DNA of 64,000 nt, taken from Verrucomicrobiota bacterium (GTDB lineage Bacteria > Verrucomicrobiota > Verrucomicrobiia > Limisphaerales > J093). Positions 43,801 through 58,800 of this stretch are shown piece after piece; position 1 is the first letter of the stretch; every line of letters begins with the position of its first letter. Location of the stretch: assembly GCA_029556615.1 (NCBI GenBank), contig JAKQDD010000214.1:1-64000 (forward strand), read 5' to 3'. Below the pieces are notes generated by a model. That model saw nothing but the letters and a program-made list of their open reading frames with translations. It was not told the DNA's origin and made no database searches. Both the position numbers and the translations under genes were made by a program.

Positions 43801-46800
43801 GAGTCCATGTCTGGCCCGGGGCAGGTGCGGAGACTTTGACGGTACGGGCCGCGGTGCCGTCGGTGATCCAGATCTCGGTGCCGTTGGCTGCCGTGAACAG
43901 CAGGTGGGAGGTATCGGTGCTGCCGGCGGTCAGGGCGAGCGGAGTCAGGTTGTCCACGCCGAGGAACTCGCCGAACTCGCGCAAGCCGATCGGGGCGGCG
44001 TTGGCGACGTTGCGCGACGACAGCAGGAGCAACCGCCGGGGTGCCTCGAGAAGGAGATAGACCTTGTCGCCGGCCGCGGTCAGGCGGTAGTCGCCCGAGA
44101 TGGCGTCGCCTTCAGGCGAGCTGACCCGGACGGCGGTGCCATCGATGCTGTGAACCCAGAGTTCACTTCGCTCCTGGCGGTAGTAGTAGATGTAGTGCTG
44201 GAGACTGCCTCCGCCGGTGCCCTGGAACGAGATGGGGACGGGGGTCTGCGGCACGATGGTGGTGATCCAGCCCGAGGGCGTATCGGCCAGGGTGCGCGTG
44301 GCGATGTCGGTCTTGGTCAGGTAGAACAGTTTGCGCTGGGTGCCGCCCGGGGCGGTGCCGGTGAAGGCGAGGAGGTCGTTGGCGGCCGAGAGTTCGTCGG
44401 GGTTGGCCACGTTGGTGAACCGGGTGAGTTGGTCCTGGTGGTTGAAGCGCCAGAGGGACCGTCCGGAGACGGTATCGGTGGCGACAAAGAACAACTGACC
44501 GCCGAACGGGGTGAAGGCGGCCGGGTCTTTGAGCGTTCGGTTGCCTCCCACGAGCACCTGGGATGTTCCCGAAGAAGTGCCGGTCGAGCGCCACAGGACC
44601 CGGTCCGTTCCCTCGCGGGTGACGAAGAACGCGCTCTGGCCGTAGGCGAGGAGGCTTTCAGCTTGATTGAAGCCCGACCTGACGACCGTGGGGACGCCGG
44701 CGGAGATGCGGACCAAGTCGGTGCCGTTGCGGAGCACGAACAGCATCTGGCCGTCCGCGGTGACGGCGAGACTGGGTGTGCCGGCGGACTTGATTGCGAT
44801 GTCCTTATTCTCGAGGCGCACCGGTTCGGTGCTGGCCAGAGTGCCGCGGGTTCGCCAGAGGATGGGGCCGTCGCCCGATTGCCGCTCGGCGACGAAATAG
44901 AAGAAGTCGCCCACAAACGCCGCGTAGCCGGGCGTCTGGGCCACGGTACCGGCCTTGGGCCCGTCGACCATGGCGACCCTGTAAGCCAGTTCGAGGGTGA
45001 CCGAGAGATCCTGCCAAGACCCGAGCGGCGCGAGCATGAGCAGGGAGGCGAGATCGAATTCGATGACGCCCACGGCGGTGTTGACCCCTCCCACGCGGGC
45101 GAAGACGTCGGCCTCGAGATTGGTGCTGAGCTCGTAGCCGGTCTTCAGTTCGAGCGAACCCATGGCTGCCGGATAGACGGATTGCGGCCCCAGGACCGGA
45201 CCGAGGATTTCCAGCAGATCGCCCGGCAGTCCGTCGCCGGCGAAGGTGAACCAGTGCCAGGCTTCGGTCACGGCCTGCGCCAAGGCCCGGGCGAACTCCG
45301 CCTGATCCACGAGGACGTCCGTTCCTCCGATCGTCCGGTTGGCGAGATCGTCGCGGCTTGGGTCGGGCTGGCTTGCCGGGAGGGATCGAGTGACGGCCTG
45401 GCCGAAGACGAGGTGCAGGGCGCCGGCGGCCGACCGGAAGCCGTCGAGGGTGGCGTCGGCCTGAGATCGGGCGACTCCCAGGTCGTCCACGCCATCGCCG
45501 TTGAGATCCCAGCCGGGCAGGCCGCTCAAGCGATCGGCGACCGCGCCGGGGCCGACGCTGCGGATGGCTTTCGCCGCTTCGCCCGGCGTGAGGCGGGCAG
45601 TGGCTGCGGGGCCGGCGGCGAGGCGTGCGGCCTGCAACTGCGAGCCGGTGAACAGGTACACCGTGGCCTGCAGCGGGATCGGGGTCGCCACCCCCACAAA
45701 CGTCTGTTCGAGCACTGCCAAGTCCGGGAGACCGTCGCCGAGGAAGTCGCCGGCGGCGACTGTCACCTTGGAGGACCGGTCGGCGTCCGGGGCGCCGGCG
45801 GTGATTTCAAGAGGCGCCACGCCCGGCGCGGGCGGCTTGGAAACCAGGTCTTCGGCGCCGTAATACACGCGGACGGCGGGCACATTGTCGTCGGTTCGCA
45901 CGCTGGCGGCGAAGTCCCCGTAGCCGTCCTGGTTGAGGTCACCCAGGGCAGCGAGAGTCTCGGCCTTTTCGCCGGGGCCGAGCCACGTGGGGCCGAGGGC
46001 GGAGGCACCTCCGGCGGCCACAAGCAAGCGGCCATCGACGGTGCGGATTCCCAGTTCCTCGAGGCCATCGCCGGTGAGATCGCCCAGGTTGAGCGCCTGG
46101 GTGGCGGCCACAGCGAACGTGGGCGGGGCAGGGCCGCCGTGGGGCAAGCCGGCCACCGCCAGGCCATTGAGGATCTGCACGGTCGTGTTCGTACGGATCA
46201 GGACATCGGCGGCTTCCGGCTCACCCTGGGCGGGGGCGGTCCATCGGATCCACTCGGCGGCCAGGATTGCGGTCCCGAGGTTGAGCTGCGTGTCGGCCCA
46301 CTCCGGATCGACGTCTCCGGCCTGGGTCAACTCGAACCGCTGGTGGACGTTTGGCCCGCCGCGCACCAGGAGCAACCGGGTGCCCTGATAGAACAGCATA
46401 TCGGCGGTTCCATCGCCGGTAACATCCCCCGTGCCGAGGACAGGCACCCCGAATTGCTGAGGGTCGATGAGGGCATCGAACCGGCCCAGGATGCTGCGGC
46501 TTTCGTCGAGATTGAACGGACCGTACACCAGGTAACTGCGACGGGCCCCTTGGAGGAGGAAATCCGGGTACAGGTCCTGATTGACATCGCCCAGGCAGAA
46601 GAAGCCGGTGAGTTGTTCGTCCGCGGCGGAACCGAGCAGGGCTGCGGCATCGGTCAGGATGAAATCGCGGATCCCGGAGTCCAGGGCAACGACCGCCGGT
46701 GCGGAACTGGGAGCCATGGGCAGCGGGGTTGCCAGGTCATAGCGGTACTGATCGGCCTGGATGGACTGGGGTCGTTCGGGGGTGGAGGCCGGGGCGAGGC

Positions 46801-49800
46801 TCGTGCCGAGAACGACGAAGACATGTTCGGCGCCTCCCGGGCTGAGGAGGGCGAAGTCGTCTGGTCCCTGGCCATCCACATTGCCGAGACGTTGGACGAT
46901 GCCCTGCGGGGCGAATTCCCCGGCGGGCGTCCAACCCGCCGGTGCGGACGCGGGTTGCTGCCAGTACAGGGGTCGCTCGGGTTCGATGACCAGGTCGGGT
47001 TGGCTGAACCAGCCGTGGTCCGATGCGGCGCTGGTGCGGCCCAGGTAGATTTCGGCGATCTCATGGAAGTTGGGCAGGGCGGCGCCGGTGGTGGCGTCGA
47101 GCTGCCAGCCTTGCTGATAGCGGCTGAGGGCGAAGTCGGTGTTACCGTCGCCGTCAATATCTCCGAGGCGGACGAGTTGTGCGGGTACATCGAGCTGTTT
47201 CCAGAGGAGCCCGCTGGCAAGACTGACGGGCACCGTGGTGTTGAACTGGACGCCGGGCTGCAGGCCGTAGACGAGCCAATGGCGGGTGCCGTTGGTCAGG
47301 GCGAAGTCGGCGAGCGTGCCGAAGCCGGCGGTCGATGCCGGGCCGAGCACATTGCCGGTGGGAATGACCGCGTAGCCGGCGAGCGCGAAGCTGGTGTTGA
47401 CCTGTGCCAGGTCCCGGGCTGCGGCTTGACCGGAGGCCAGACGCGTTGGTCCGCCGGGAAAAAGATGGAATCGCGTGGTGCCGGTCAGCACTGCAAAGTC
47501 CGGGAACGCGTCGTTGTCCAGTCTGCCGAGGCCTGCCAGGGCACTGCCGAAGTGATCGCCTGGGGGTGCGGAGAGCCGGGCGACGGCGGCGGTGCCCGGG
47601 CTGGCGAGGTCGAGCGGGTGCGGCAGCGACTCGACCACGACATCATCCACGAAGAAGCCATCGTACCCATTGACGGCGCCGTCGACGGAGTCGAACAAGA
47701 ACCGGACGTAGACATCGTGTCGGTGGGAGCCGAGCCAGTCCTGACCGCCGACGGCGAACGGGTCGGTTCCGGCGAGGACGATATCCACGGACCGCCAGCC
47801 GCCGTCCGGGTTTTGGCCCTCGACGAGGGCGTTGGATGTTCCGGGTTTATTGGCGACGGCGGTCACCCAGTCGACGCCGTTCTTGGACACCTGGACCTGG
47901 GCGAGGTCGACGGTCTTGAGGGGTTCGGTGCGGAGGTAGTAATGGAATGAGAGCCGGATGTCGTACCCGGGGTTGATTGCGCGGAGTGAGATCGCCGGGG
48001 ACTGGAGCGAGCCGGCCACGATGCGACCCTGCGATTCGTAGGTGCCGGTCGATTCGTTGCCGAACCAGGCGCTTCCGCCCGTGCTGTGCCCCGGCAGGCC
48101 GTCGAGGCGCATCGTCGGCGTCCAGAGGTTGACGGCGCCGGCGTCCCCGGTTGCGCCGAGCGTGAATCCGCCGAGTCCGTTCGTGAAGGTCTCGACCAGA
48201 GGCTGACGCAAGGACTGCCAGGCTGGCATGCCATAGACGACGTAGACCGCGCTTTCGGTCGTGCCGTTGGGGGTGCCTACGAGCAGATCGTCGGAGCCGT
48301 CCTGGTCCAGGTCGCCGGCGTTCGCGAGCGTGACGGTTGTGCCCGCTGCGGTTGGGAGGAGGAACTGCGCGCCGGCTTCGGCGAGGAGGTCGTGGGTGCC
48401 GGCCAGCGATCCGGCCTGACCGAACCACAACCAGACGCGCGGTGTTCCCGCGGCCAGATTGCCGGAAGCCGCCACGGCGAGGTCACCGAGGTCGTCGCCG
48501 TTGAAATCGCCGGAGGCGAAGGTGTATGTGGCGTCATCGAGCTTGGGCAAACGGAATGATGCGGTCGCGACGAGGAGGTCATTCGTGGCGGCCTCGGGCT
48601 GTCCCAGGTAGAGCCAATAATGGATGCCGGTCACCGTGTCCGCGCGGCCGCCCAAGAAATCGTCGAAGCCGTCTCCGTTCAGGTCGCCGAGGGGCAGGGC
48701 TGTGGCCCGGTCGGTGAGGCTTCCCGGCGCGGTGATCCAGGCTGCTCCGGAGGCGTCGAGGTGCAGCACGGACCCCACGCCCCGGGTTTTCAGGAACTTG
48801 AGGGCGTATCCGCCTCCGAGGCCGGCGACAGCAGGTTCGAGGTCTTCCGGGAGGGGCACTTGGGAGACGGCCGCGCCTTCGGCGTTCACGAGCCGCACGG
48901 AGGCGTTGGCGGGGAGGATCCAGAGCACCAGCCGGGAGCCGAGGAGGCCGGCTTTAAGCGTTGGGCTCAGGCCGGCGGCATCGAGTGCGGACTGCACATC
49001 GGTCACGAGGTCGGCCAGCGAGTTGTTGGCGTCGGTGCTGCCGCGCAACAACGTTGCGGTCGCCGTGGCGATCTGTTCCTGGCCGGTCGAGGCATTGCGC
49101 GTGACGATCTCGAATCGCCAGCGGAGGGCGACGTCGGCGGGTCCGCTGCCATCGAGCCGGCCTCCATCGGGGAGCGCCGCGGGGCTGAGCAGCGACCGGC
49201 TGCGCACGTTGAGGACGCGCAGGAAGGCATAATCGGGAACGCCGGCGGGACTGGCGGTGATCTGCGGCAGGGCATCGGGGGTCGAGCTTGCGGTGGCGGG
49301 GTAGAGGGTGACGATCGGGGTGAAGCGGACCCCTGCTGCGGTCATCACTTGGACGTACTGATTGGCCAGGGCTGTGGTATCCGGATCCAGGAATTGGGCT
49401 TCGAGGCTTTCCCAGCCCAGGAAGGCACTGCCCGATCCAGCGAACTGCCTGGTGGCTGTCGGGAGCGGCAGGTAGAACCAGTCCTCGACATCGCCGCGGT
49501 CGAAGGAGAGTCCGCTGACCTGGACACTCTCCTGGCTTGCATCCCAAAGGGCGTTCCACCCGCCCTGGCCGAGTTCGGCCAGGAGCGAGGCCGAATCGGG
49601 TCCGACGTCTTGCCGGCCCGATCCGGTTCCGCCCAATTCATAGCGGTCCGGCAGGCTGGACTCCGTGTCGCCATCGACCAGGTCGGCGCCGGGGCCGCCG
49701 TCGAGGTAATCGTTGCCGTTGCCGCCGAACAACACGTCGGCCCCCTCCTGTCCGAGCAGCCGGTCGTCGCCGGTGCCGCCGAAGAGCCGGTCGTTGCCCG

Positions 49801-52800
49801 CGCCGCCGTCGATTTCGAGATCGGTGACCGGAGCGCCGGCCGGCCGGTCGGCGTTGGTGAGCCCCCATTCCTCGGGGCTGCCGGCGAAGAGGTAGCCCGG
49901 ATCGGCATGGACCTCGTCGTCACCCGCGCGCGTGCTGAGGAGAAAGCGCTCGACCGAGGTTGGGCGGAAGAAGGCGTAGTGTTGGAGGTTGCGGGTGGCC
50001 AGGGGATTGCCGGGGACGGCTTCGGGGACCCAGCGTTGGAGGCGCGTGTCGAACACGAGCGCGGTCACCTCGTATCGGCCGAGGATCGAGTTGTAGCGGA
50101 GCGCGACGTGATCGGGGACGGGGCGGCCCTGGGCGTCGAGGTCGCCACCGAGATATTGCATGGCGTCCTGACCCGGCCCGCCGTCGAAGCGATCGAAAGT
50201 CGCGGGCACGTAGCGCTGGCCGGTATCGGGCAGTCTCGGGAGGTCATCCGGGACGACTTGGAAGAGGTCATCGCCGTCGCCGCCGAACAGGAGATCGGAA
50301 GCGCCCTGATCCAAGCCGCCCGTCAACACGTCGTTGCCGGGTCCGCCGAGGATCCAGTCCTCTCCCGGTCCGCCGCCGAGAATGTCGTTGCCGGGTCCGC
50401 CCAGGATCAGGTCGCGGCGGGCGATGGTGAGGGCCTGCGAGCGGTTGCCGAGGTTGACGGATACAATCGGGGCGAGGCGGGTGCCCAGGTAGATTCCACC
50501 GGAGGTCGTGGCGATTGCATAGGAGGCGGGTGAATGGACGGCGGACTCGAGGCGCAGAAGGTAAGTGCCGGCCTGGGTGGCGAGGGTTGCGAGGTCGAGC
50601 TGGGTTGACGTGCCGCGGTGTTCTGCCAGCAGCCGCAGCGTGCCGTCGGCGTCTTGCCTGTAGGCCTTGACCTCGAGGTCGCCTCCCTGGATCCAGATGG
50701 CGGCCGGGGCGGCTGCGGAGCCGGCGGCCGGCAGGCCGAAGCGGTACCAGTCGACATCCGTTGCGGTGTGGAAGGTGAGTCCGCTGAACTGGGCGCCGGG
50801 CGGGAGTGTACCGAGGTCGTAGGCCGTCTCGGGGGAGTTGTTCCCCGGCTGGGAACCCTCGGCGAGATCGGCGACGGAGGTGAACGCGAACTCGATCGCG
50901 TACTCGGTGGGGGTTGCATTGGAGGTGACGCGCAGCGTGTAGACGGAGTTGGCCTCGATGCCGGTCAGGGGCAGCGAGAGGTTGGGTGTTGATCCTGGCG
51001 TTGCTGAGGCAAGCCGCGTCAGTCCGTCGGCGGTGTAGAGTTCGAGGATCAACCGGTCCAGCGACGACACGCCGGCGATGCGGACGACATCTCCCGGCTG
51101 GGAATCGTGTGCCAGCTTGAACGCGTACCAGTCGACATCGGCCGGATTGTCGAGGGTCAAGCCGTCGAAGCGGAGGTTGCGGGAGAGCGGGACGGACCCG
51201 TCATCGACGCCGGGGGTGCCGTCGAAGAAGAACGCTGAGGCGACGGTGTCGTTGCGGACGGGGGTGGTGCTATCCGGGGGGGTCTGGCGCTCGGTTTCAT
51301 CGATCAGGATCGCCTTGCCGGAACGGATTTCGACGCGGTCATTGCCGGCGCCGGCGTCGATCCAGACCGCCTTTTGGACAGTGGGTCCGACGTTGATTTG
51401 ATCGTTGCCATCGAGCGCGTCGACCAGGATTGCGAGGAAATCGCCCTCGCCGGGCAGTTCGACGAGGTCGGCGACGTCATAGGACCGGACGGACCCGGCG
51501 AGGGTCGTTTCGCGCATCTGGGGGTCCTGCTCGAGGGCGAGGCTATCATCCAGGCGGAGATCGGAGGGTCGCCAGACCGGCTGGCCGGCGTTGGTGGCGG
51601 CCGAGAAGTCGAGCCGGACCTGGGCGGCGAAGGTGTAGTTGCCGTTGTTGTTGGTCAGGCGGGTGACGAGGTGATGGCCCTCGAGGAGGCCGGGTTCGGT
51701 CACGAAATCGACCGTCATGACGTCGTCGAGATTGGACCCGCTCAGGTACCAGACACGATCGGTCTGGCGCGCATGGGTTTTCCATTCGTCACCGAGGTTG
51801 GCGCCCATGGAATCGAGCGGCAGCCCGTGGCTGTTATAGAGCGTGTCGCCGCCGCCGTTGCCATAGAGGAAGTCGAGGCCGGTGCCGCCGTACAGCGCGT
51901 CGTCCCGCGGCCCGCCGAGGGACCGGTTCAGCCCGGTGTCTTCGAGGTGGTAAACCGCGGTGTGGACGATCGGGGCCGTTGTGGGCGCGCCCCGGCGGAA
52001 CTGGAGCTCGTACCGGCCCACGGTTCCCTGCAACGGCTGGTTCAGGTCCGGTTCGAGGTCGAAGGAGCTGATCTCGAGCACGTAATCGCCCGCGGCATAG
52101 CCGATCAGGGGGATGGTGGTCAGGGTGAGTTGGGTGCCCTCGGCGCCCTCGTCGAGGACGGCGCCGGTGGCGGTGTTGACCAGTCGCCAGTGCAGCCGTT
52201 CGTTTGCGATCCCGGTCGGGCGCGTGAGCTCGATTTGATCCCCGGCGACGCCGGCGGTCTTGAGCTGGAACCGGAACTGGTCTGTCTGCGCTGCGCCGTT
52301 GATCAGCAGATCGGAGATGCGCACGAGGCCGGCCCAATCGCCGAGGTCGAGGTCTTGGCCTTTGAGCACGCCGAACCGGCCGCCGAGGGCGGGGTTGCGC
52401 AGCCCCTGGGCGGGATCGGCGGTCCAAGCGGAGAGGACATTGCGGCCTGGCCCGCCGAGCAGGTCATCGTTGCCCTGCCCGCCGAACAACCGGTCGAGGT
52501 CGTGCTGGCCTGCGCCTGCCGCGGGCTCACGGAAGGCCCAGAGCCGATCGTCGCCGCCCAGACCGAACAGCCAGTCGTTGCCGGCGCCGCCGTTCAATTC
52601 GTCCCGTCCCGAGCCGCCGATCAGGATGTCATCGCCCGATCCGCCGTCGAAGACGCCCACGAAATCAACGGATCGGCCGGCGAGCGCGGCGAAATCCAGG
52701 GCTGGCTCGGCGGCGAATTCGATCCGGTCGTTTCCGCCGAAGCCGGCCACGCGGAACTGCTCGATGAGGGGTGCACCGGCTGGGGACTTCCAGGTGGCGA

Positions 52801-55800
52801 AGATGCGGCGTCCGTTGTACTCGACGGCCAGGCGCAGCTGTCCGTTGGGTGTCAGGTCTGCCGCGGCCAGGCGGATGACGTCGGGGCCGTCGGTCCCCTG
52901 GATCAGGAGGATGTCCGTGGCGGAGTCATCCGGTTCGCCCGCTTCGATGACGTCGCCGTGGCCGTCGATGACATCTCCCGGGTGCACATACGCGGGATCC
53001 GTCTCGAACACGAAGATGTCATTCCAGCCGCCGCCGTGGACGAGGTCCTGGCCGTCCTGGCCGTCGAGCCAGTCGGAGCCGGGGCCGCCGTAGAGCTCAT
53101 CCGGGCCCCCGCCGCCGAAGAGCTGGTCTTCTCCCGGGCCGCCGCGCAGTCGATCGGCGGCGCCTGTTTTTGCCGGGCCGTGATCGAGTGCGGCGTCGAG
53201 GTTCACCGCGTAGTCAGGTCCTGCGAGGGCGTCGCCGCTCAGGGTGTCCTTACCCGGACCGCCATCGAGGAAGTCCTTGCGGAGGTTGCCGTAGAGCCAG
53301 TCGTTGCCGGCGCCGCCGAACAGCTCATCGCCGTCGCGTTGGGCGGCGACGGCCACGGACGCTCCGAATTCGGGGGCGAACGCGTAGAGGTAATCGTCGC
53401 CGTCATCGCCGTACAACTGCTGGCCGACGAGGTTGCCCTGCGGGTCGCCGGCGTCGCCGAAGAGGCTGTCATGGCCCGCGTCACCGTGCAGGATGTCGAG
53501 TCCCTCGCGGCCGCGGAGAACATCAGCGTCATCGCCTCCCCGCAGCCAGTCATCGCCGGGGCCGCCGTCGACGTAATCCATGCCCGCACCGCCATCGAGG
53601 TAGTCCGACTCGGCGGTGTCTCCGCCGTAGAGGTCGTCGCAGCCGCCACCGCCGAAGAGCCAATCCACTCCGGGCCCGCCCTCGAGCCGGTCATCGCCGT
53701 CATTGGATCCCGGGACGGTCTGGCCGTGAGTGATTGCGGGCGGGAAGACCATCCAGGCTGCGGGCTCGACGTCGCTCCGGTTGAACACGGCGGCGCCGCC
53801 CCAGATGAGGTCATTGCCCGGGCCGCCGAACAGCCGGTCCCGGCCGGAACCGCCGCTCATTTCATCGGCGCCGGCGCCGCCCTCGAGAATGTCGTCGTCG
53901 GCGCCGCCCTCGAGCCGGTCATCGCCGTCATCGCCGAGGAGCGTATCGTTGCCCGGGCCTCCGGAGAGGCGGTCTGCGCCGCCGCGGCCGACGAGGGTAT
54001 CGCGGCCCTCCTGGCCGTAGACTTCGTCGTCGCCTTCGCCCGCGTCGACCCAGTCGGCGCCGGTGCCCGCCTCGATGACATCATTGCCGCCGCCGCCGTA
54101 GATCTCGTCGTCGTCCGCATCGCCGAAGATGTGGTCGGCGTCGCTGGAGCCGGTGATCGTGTCCTTGCCGGTCCCGCCGCGGAGCACGGCGGGCGTGGTG
54201 AACACGGCGCTCTCGCCCGCGACGATCTGGTCTGCGTCCGGGCCGCCGTCGATGGCATCGCCGCCGCCGTTGCCGAAGATGCGGTCCTGACCGGTGCCGC
54301 CGGCGATCTGGTCCTGGCCCAGGTCGCCGTAGATGAGGTCATTGCCGGCGCCGCCCTGAATGGTGTGCAAGGCGGTGGGGTCGTCCCCGGTCTCGGTTTC
54401 GAGCGCGAAGATCACGTCGTCGTCCGCGTCCGTGCCTTCGGGTCCGCCGATCAAGACGTCGCCGCCGAGTCCGCCGATCAAGGTGTCATTGCCCTGATCG
54501 CCGTCGAGGTGATCTTCGCCGGCGCCGCCGTCGAGGCGGTCATTGCCGGCACCGCCCAGGAGGGTGTCATAGCCGGCCTCCCCTTCGAGCACATCGTCAT
54601 CCTCACCGCCCTCGAGCCGGTCGTCGCCGTCGCCGCCGTTCAGGTGATCCTGGCCGGGCCCGCCGAAGAGGCGATCCTGGCCAAAGCCGCCTTCGAGGTA
54701 ATCGTGGCCTGCGCCGCCGTCGAGTTCATCATCGTCCTCGAGGCCGAAGAGGTGGTCGTCGCCGTCCCCGCCGCGCAGGGTGTCGCGGCCGCGGCCGCCG
54801 GTCAACCGGTCCTGACCCGTGCCGCCATCGAGGACGTCGTTGCCCTCGCCGCCGTCGAGTTGGTCATCGCCCGTGCCGCCGGACAACTGGTCGTCGCCTC
54901 CGCCCCCTTCGAGCACATCGTCGCCGTCGCCGCCATCGAGCACGTCATGGGCGGGTCCCCCTACGAGCTTGTCATTACCGGGGCCGCCGGCCAGGCGGGC
55001 GGCGGCGGTACCTGCGATCAAGGTGTCATTGCCGGCGCCGCCTTCGAGTCGGACGGGGAGGGTGATCGCTGGATCGATCTCGACGGTGTCGGCGCCGGGG
55101 GTGCCGAGGAAGACGATTTCGGTGACGCCGTTGAAGTTCTGCTGTTTGCCGGAGGAGAGAACGGCGAGCTGGCCGGCTTCGCCGCCGGGGACGACGCGGT
55201 AGTTGGCCGAGGCGAGGCCGGTGGTGGTGAGCGTGAGTTTGCCCTGGGCGAGGGTGCCGAGGATGGGTGCCGGGTCTGCCGGGCGCGGCACGGAGAAGTC
55301 GAGCAGGGTGAAATGGCCGAAGTCCTTTTCCGCCTCGAAGATCGTGACGAAGCCGAAGGGTGTATCGAGCCCGACCTTGACGAAACCGGTCAACCGGACT
55401 TCGAGGTGTCCGCTGACATCGAAGACGTGGACGACGCCGAGCTTGAGCGAGTTGAGGAGTTCATTGCCCCGGACGCGGCCGTCGACGGACTTGGGATCAC
55501 CGGGCATGCCGTCGTGGAGGTCGAGGAAGATATCGAGGAAGAGGCCGCCGCCGACGCCGGCCTGGGCGACGGCGATGTTCAGCTCCGCCATGGCCGTCAG
55601 ACCGCCGTAGAGGGTGATCTCGGGGACATCGGCGCCCTTGCCTTCGGGATCCAGGGTATCGCTGACATAGAAACCGAGGAACAGGTCGGCGACGTTCTTG
55701 CTGGAGAGAAAGCGGCGCAATCCGTAGGTGTCGTAACCGAACGCCAAGTCGATCTTGGCGCCGACCTGCCCCGTGATCCGCACACCCAGCGGACCGAACA

Positions 55801-58800
55801 GGGCGAAGAACTGCTCGTAGTTGAACTCGGCCTTGAACTCCGGCATGTCGTACGCGATGAGGACCACGTCGCGGCCAAGGAGCAATTCGATCAGTTTCGA
55901 CGGGTTCTGGAAGGCGGGGAAGAGGAAGCGTCCCTTGGCCGATTCCTCTCCGTTGCCGGCGGGGAGGACATCAGCCAGGCGCGCTCCCGAGCCGGACTGT
56001 CCTCCCGGGAGGCGGAGGTTGCTGAGGGAATCGAGCAGGTTGTTGGACGGGGCCGGGTCAACGGCTTCGAGCTGGCCCTTGGCGTTCGGGTCCAGCAGCG
56101 ATTTGCCCGACAGGGAGAAGTCACGGACCGCCTGGCCGACTGCCGAGAGCGGGATCCAGAGGGAATCGGCGGGGGAATCGAGCATTGCGGCCAGGTCGCT
56201 GATCTGAGTGAGGGCCTCGATGAACTGCCGCGCTGCCGGGCCGACATTGCCGAAGCGCTCCGCCAGGTCGAGGAGCGAGATGTCTTCTCCCGCCAACTCC
56301 GAGATGATCGGGATGGGATCCTGCAGGACGTCGAGGACCGGTCGGATCGGTTCGAGCACGTCATTGATCCGGTGGACCACCGGGGTCAGCACCCGGTTGA
56401 CGAAGTCGCCCAGGTTGACCTCCGTGTTCGAGAACCAGACGTCCGGTACTCCGTCGTCCTCCCACACCAGATTGAACTGCGTCCGCAGCCGCGGGAAGTT
56501 GGCGTTGCCGTCGAAGCTCGCTGTGAGACCCAGAACCAACTGGGCGTCGAAGTCCGCCCCGAACGCGAGCCACCGCCGGGTGCCCGATATCAGGTCGGAC
56601 AGATACCAATCGCGGCCCTCGCCGTCCGGGTCGAGGTCGACCGAGAACCCGCCTTCAACCCTGCTGCCGCGGTCCTCGATGTCCGCCTGGAGCCAGAGCA
56701 GGCGCCCGGTCGTGCGGAACCCGTCGAGTTCGGCCTTGAATTCCAGCCGCAGATCCTCGCCGCCCGGGAACCGGAGGAAGAAACCGCGCTGCCGGTCGAT
56801 CCCGAATTCGAGGTCGAAGTCCCAGCGGATCTGGAAATCGAGTCGCCCCTCGACCTCGAGTCCCAGGCCTTTGAGGACGCTGACGTCCCATTGGAACGGC
56901 GTCTCGGTCGGGGCGAGGTGGAAGTCGCGTCCGAGCCGGAGCTGGAAGCCGATCCGATCGGCGGTCTGGCTGATGACGATGTCGTCGCGGCTGAGGGCGG
57001 GCTGGTCGTCGAGATTCGCGAGGATGGCGAGGCCTGCGGGGCCCAGGGCCTGGTAGAGGAGGTTCTGCACCTGGTCGATGGCGTAGCCGCGCGGGTTTCG
57101 CGCCGCCTCGCGCACCTCGGCCCGGATGTCATCAAGGAAGCGGGTTGCCTCCCGGATCTGGGTGCCGATGACGGGGATTTCGAAGCCGAAGACCTTGCCA
57201 TCCAACAGCCCGTCGATGAAGAGGAACGCCTGATCCCAGCTCGAGAAGAGTGAGTCCCAACTCGAGCTCAGATCTCCCAGCAGCGATCCGACCCGGGTCT
57301 CGATCGCGCGGACGAGGTCGGGCCCCTGAAACGACACGGTGCCGGCGATATCGCCGATGTTGGCGATGGTGAGGACGAGGTCCGGGCTCAGGGGATCCAG
57401 CGCCACATAACTGCTGCCCAGTCGGATTTGGACGGGCAATCGCGCTTCGGCCTTGCCGGTGAGCTTGGACTCGAACAGGCTCAGACCCAGCTCGCCAAAG
57501 AGCTTGTAGCGGTGGTCGGCCGGGTCGTCCTTCACATCGACGACGAACTCGGCGCGCGTGCCGGGGCCGCCGGCGCCGGTGAGGAAGAGGTAGGCCAGGT
57601 CCTTGTTGGTGTCTCCCAGCCTCAGGCCCAAAGGGCCGAAGCCCGCCTCGAACAGCAGCCCTTGTCCGCTCGATCGGGAGTCGACACCCACGCCCAAGAC
57701 CAGCCGGGTGTTGTCCTCGAGGTAGAACTGCGGGCTCAGCGGTTTGGTGACGTCGACGGCGAGGTGCAGTTCGAGGGCGGCCGAGACTTCGACCTGCACC
57801 TCGCCGGTCGCGCTGGCCAGAGAGTAGGGCAGACCGAGCAGCGATTCGAGATCCAGGTCGAGCGGGAGCTTCAGGTTCGCCTGCTTGTCGATGACGAAAT
57901 CGAACCGGAACAGCTTGCCTTCGCGGCTGACGCCGGCCAGGGCGGCGCCCTGGACGTCGGTCCAGCCGAGATGCGCCTTGCCTTCGGTTGCGCCCAGCGC
58001 GATGAAGATCTCCTGGATAGTGGTTTCTCCCTTTTCCTCGAGGGTGTCCAGCAGCGAGCCGACCCGGTCCGAGAGTTTCAGCAGTTCGGCGGCGGTTTTG
58101 TTCAGAAGCGGCAGTTTCTTTTGAAAGAGCGATGACTCCTCGATGTCGCGCACCAGATCGCGGATTCGGTCGAGGACCTCGACGAATTCCCGTGTTGCCA
58201 CCCGTTCGAGCCCGGCCACCACATCGAAGTCCACGGCCGTGACGCTCAGGCTGGCCACATCGAAGAGCTGCGGCCAGGCCAGGACCAGCCGGGGGTTCAA
58301 CCCAAGGTAATCCAGGTTGAACGGATCCGGGTCGACCCGGACCGGCAGTGTCAGGGCGGCACTGCCATCCACGGTGACGCGAACCACCTCCGACGTGCTG
58401 GTGAGGAGGCTGCCCAGCTCGCTCACCGTGAAGCGGCGTCGCGCGTCGGGCGTCGCACCCGCGCTTTTCTCGAGTGCGATGGCCAGGCTCGCGGAGGCCT
58501 CTCCGGTCCCGTTCTCGATCCGGATGCCCAGGGCGCCGAACCGCGCCGCGGCATCCAGGTCCGACACGCTCAGGACGAGCCGCACGCCGAGGGCCACGTC
58601 CGTCAAGAAGACGCGTTGGCCCAGGGAAGTCGCCTGGGGCGCTCCGCCCTTGTGGGTCCCCAGGTACAGGCCCAGTCCAAAGGAGGCCTCGATGACCGGC
58701 TGCAGGACGATCTGGCTTTCCGTGCTGAGATTGACCAGGGACCCGAAGCCCACCGCGGCATCGAACCCGGTGGCGAAGCCGTCGAGGGCGTGCCGGAAGT

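Noticed and set aside
43736..47950. 1,404-codon plus-strand open frame
   Set aside because: Lies wholly opposite the FG-GAP and ELWxxDGT coding part of the giant gene; Gly/Glu-rich nonsense composition typical of a complementary-frame artefact.
53040..55060. Tandem DNA repeats suggesting a satellite or assembly artefact
   Set aside because: They are in-frame RTX nonapeptide codons with diverged third positions and residues, continuous with the flanking reading frame.
51374..57253. 1,959-codon open frame on the plus strand opposite the giant gene
   Set aside because: Antisense shadow of RTX and beta-rich coding repeats in high-GC DNA. Its composition is repetitive Ala/Val/Glu-rich text without families, and the minus-strand frame has clear domains throughout.
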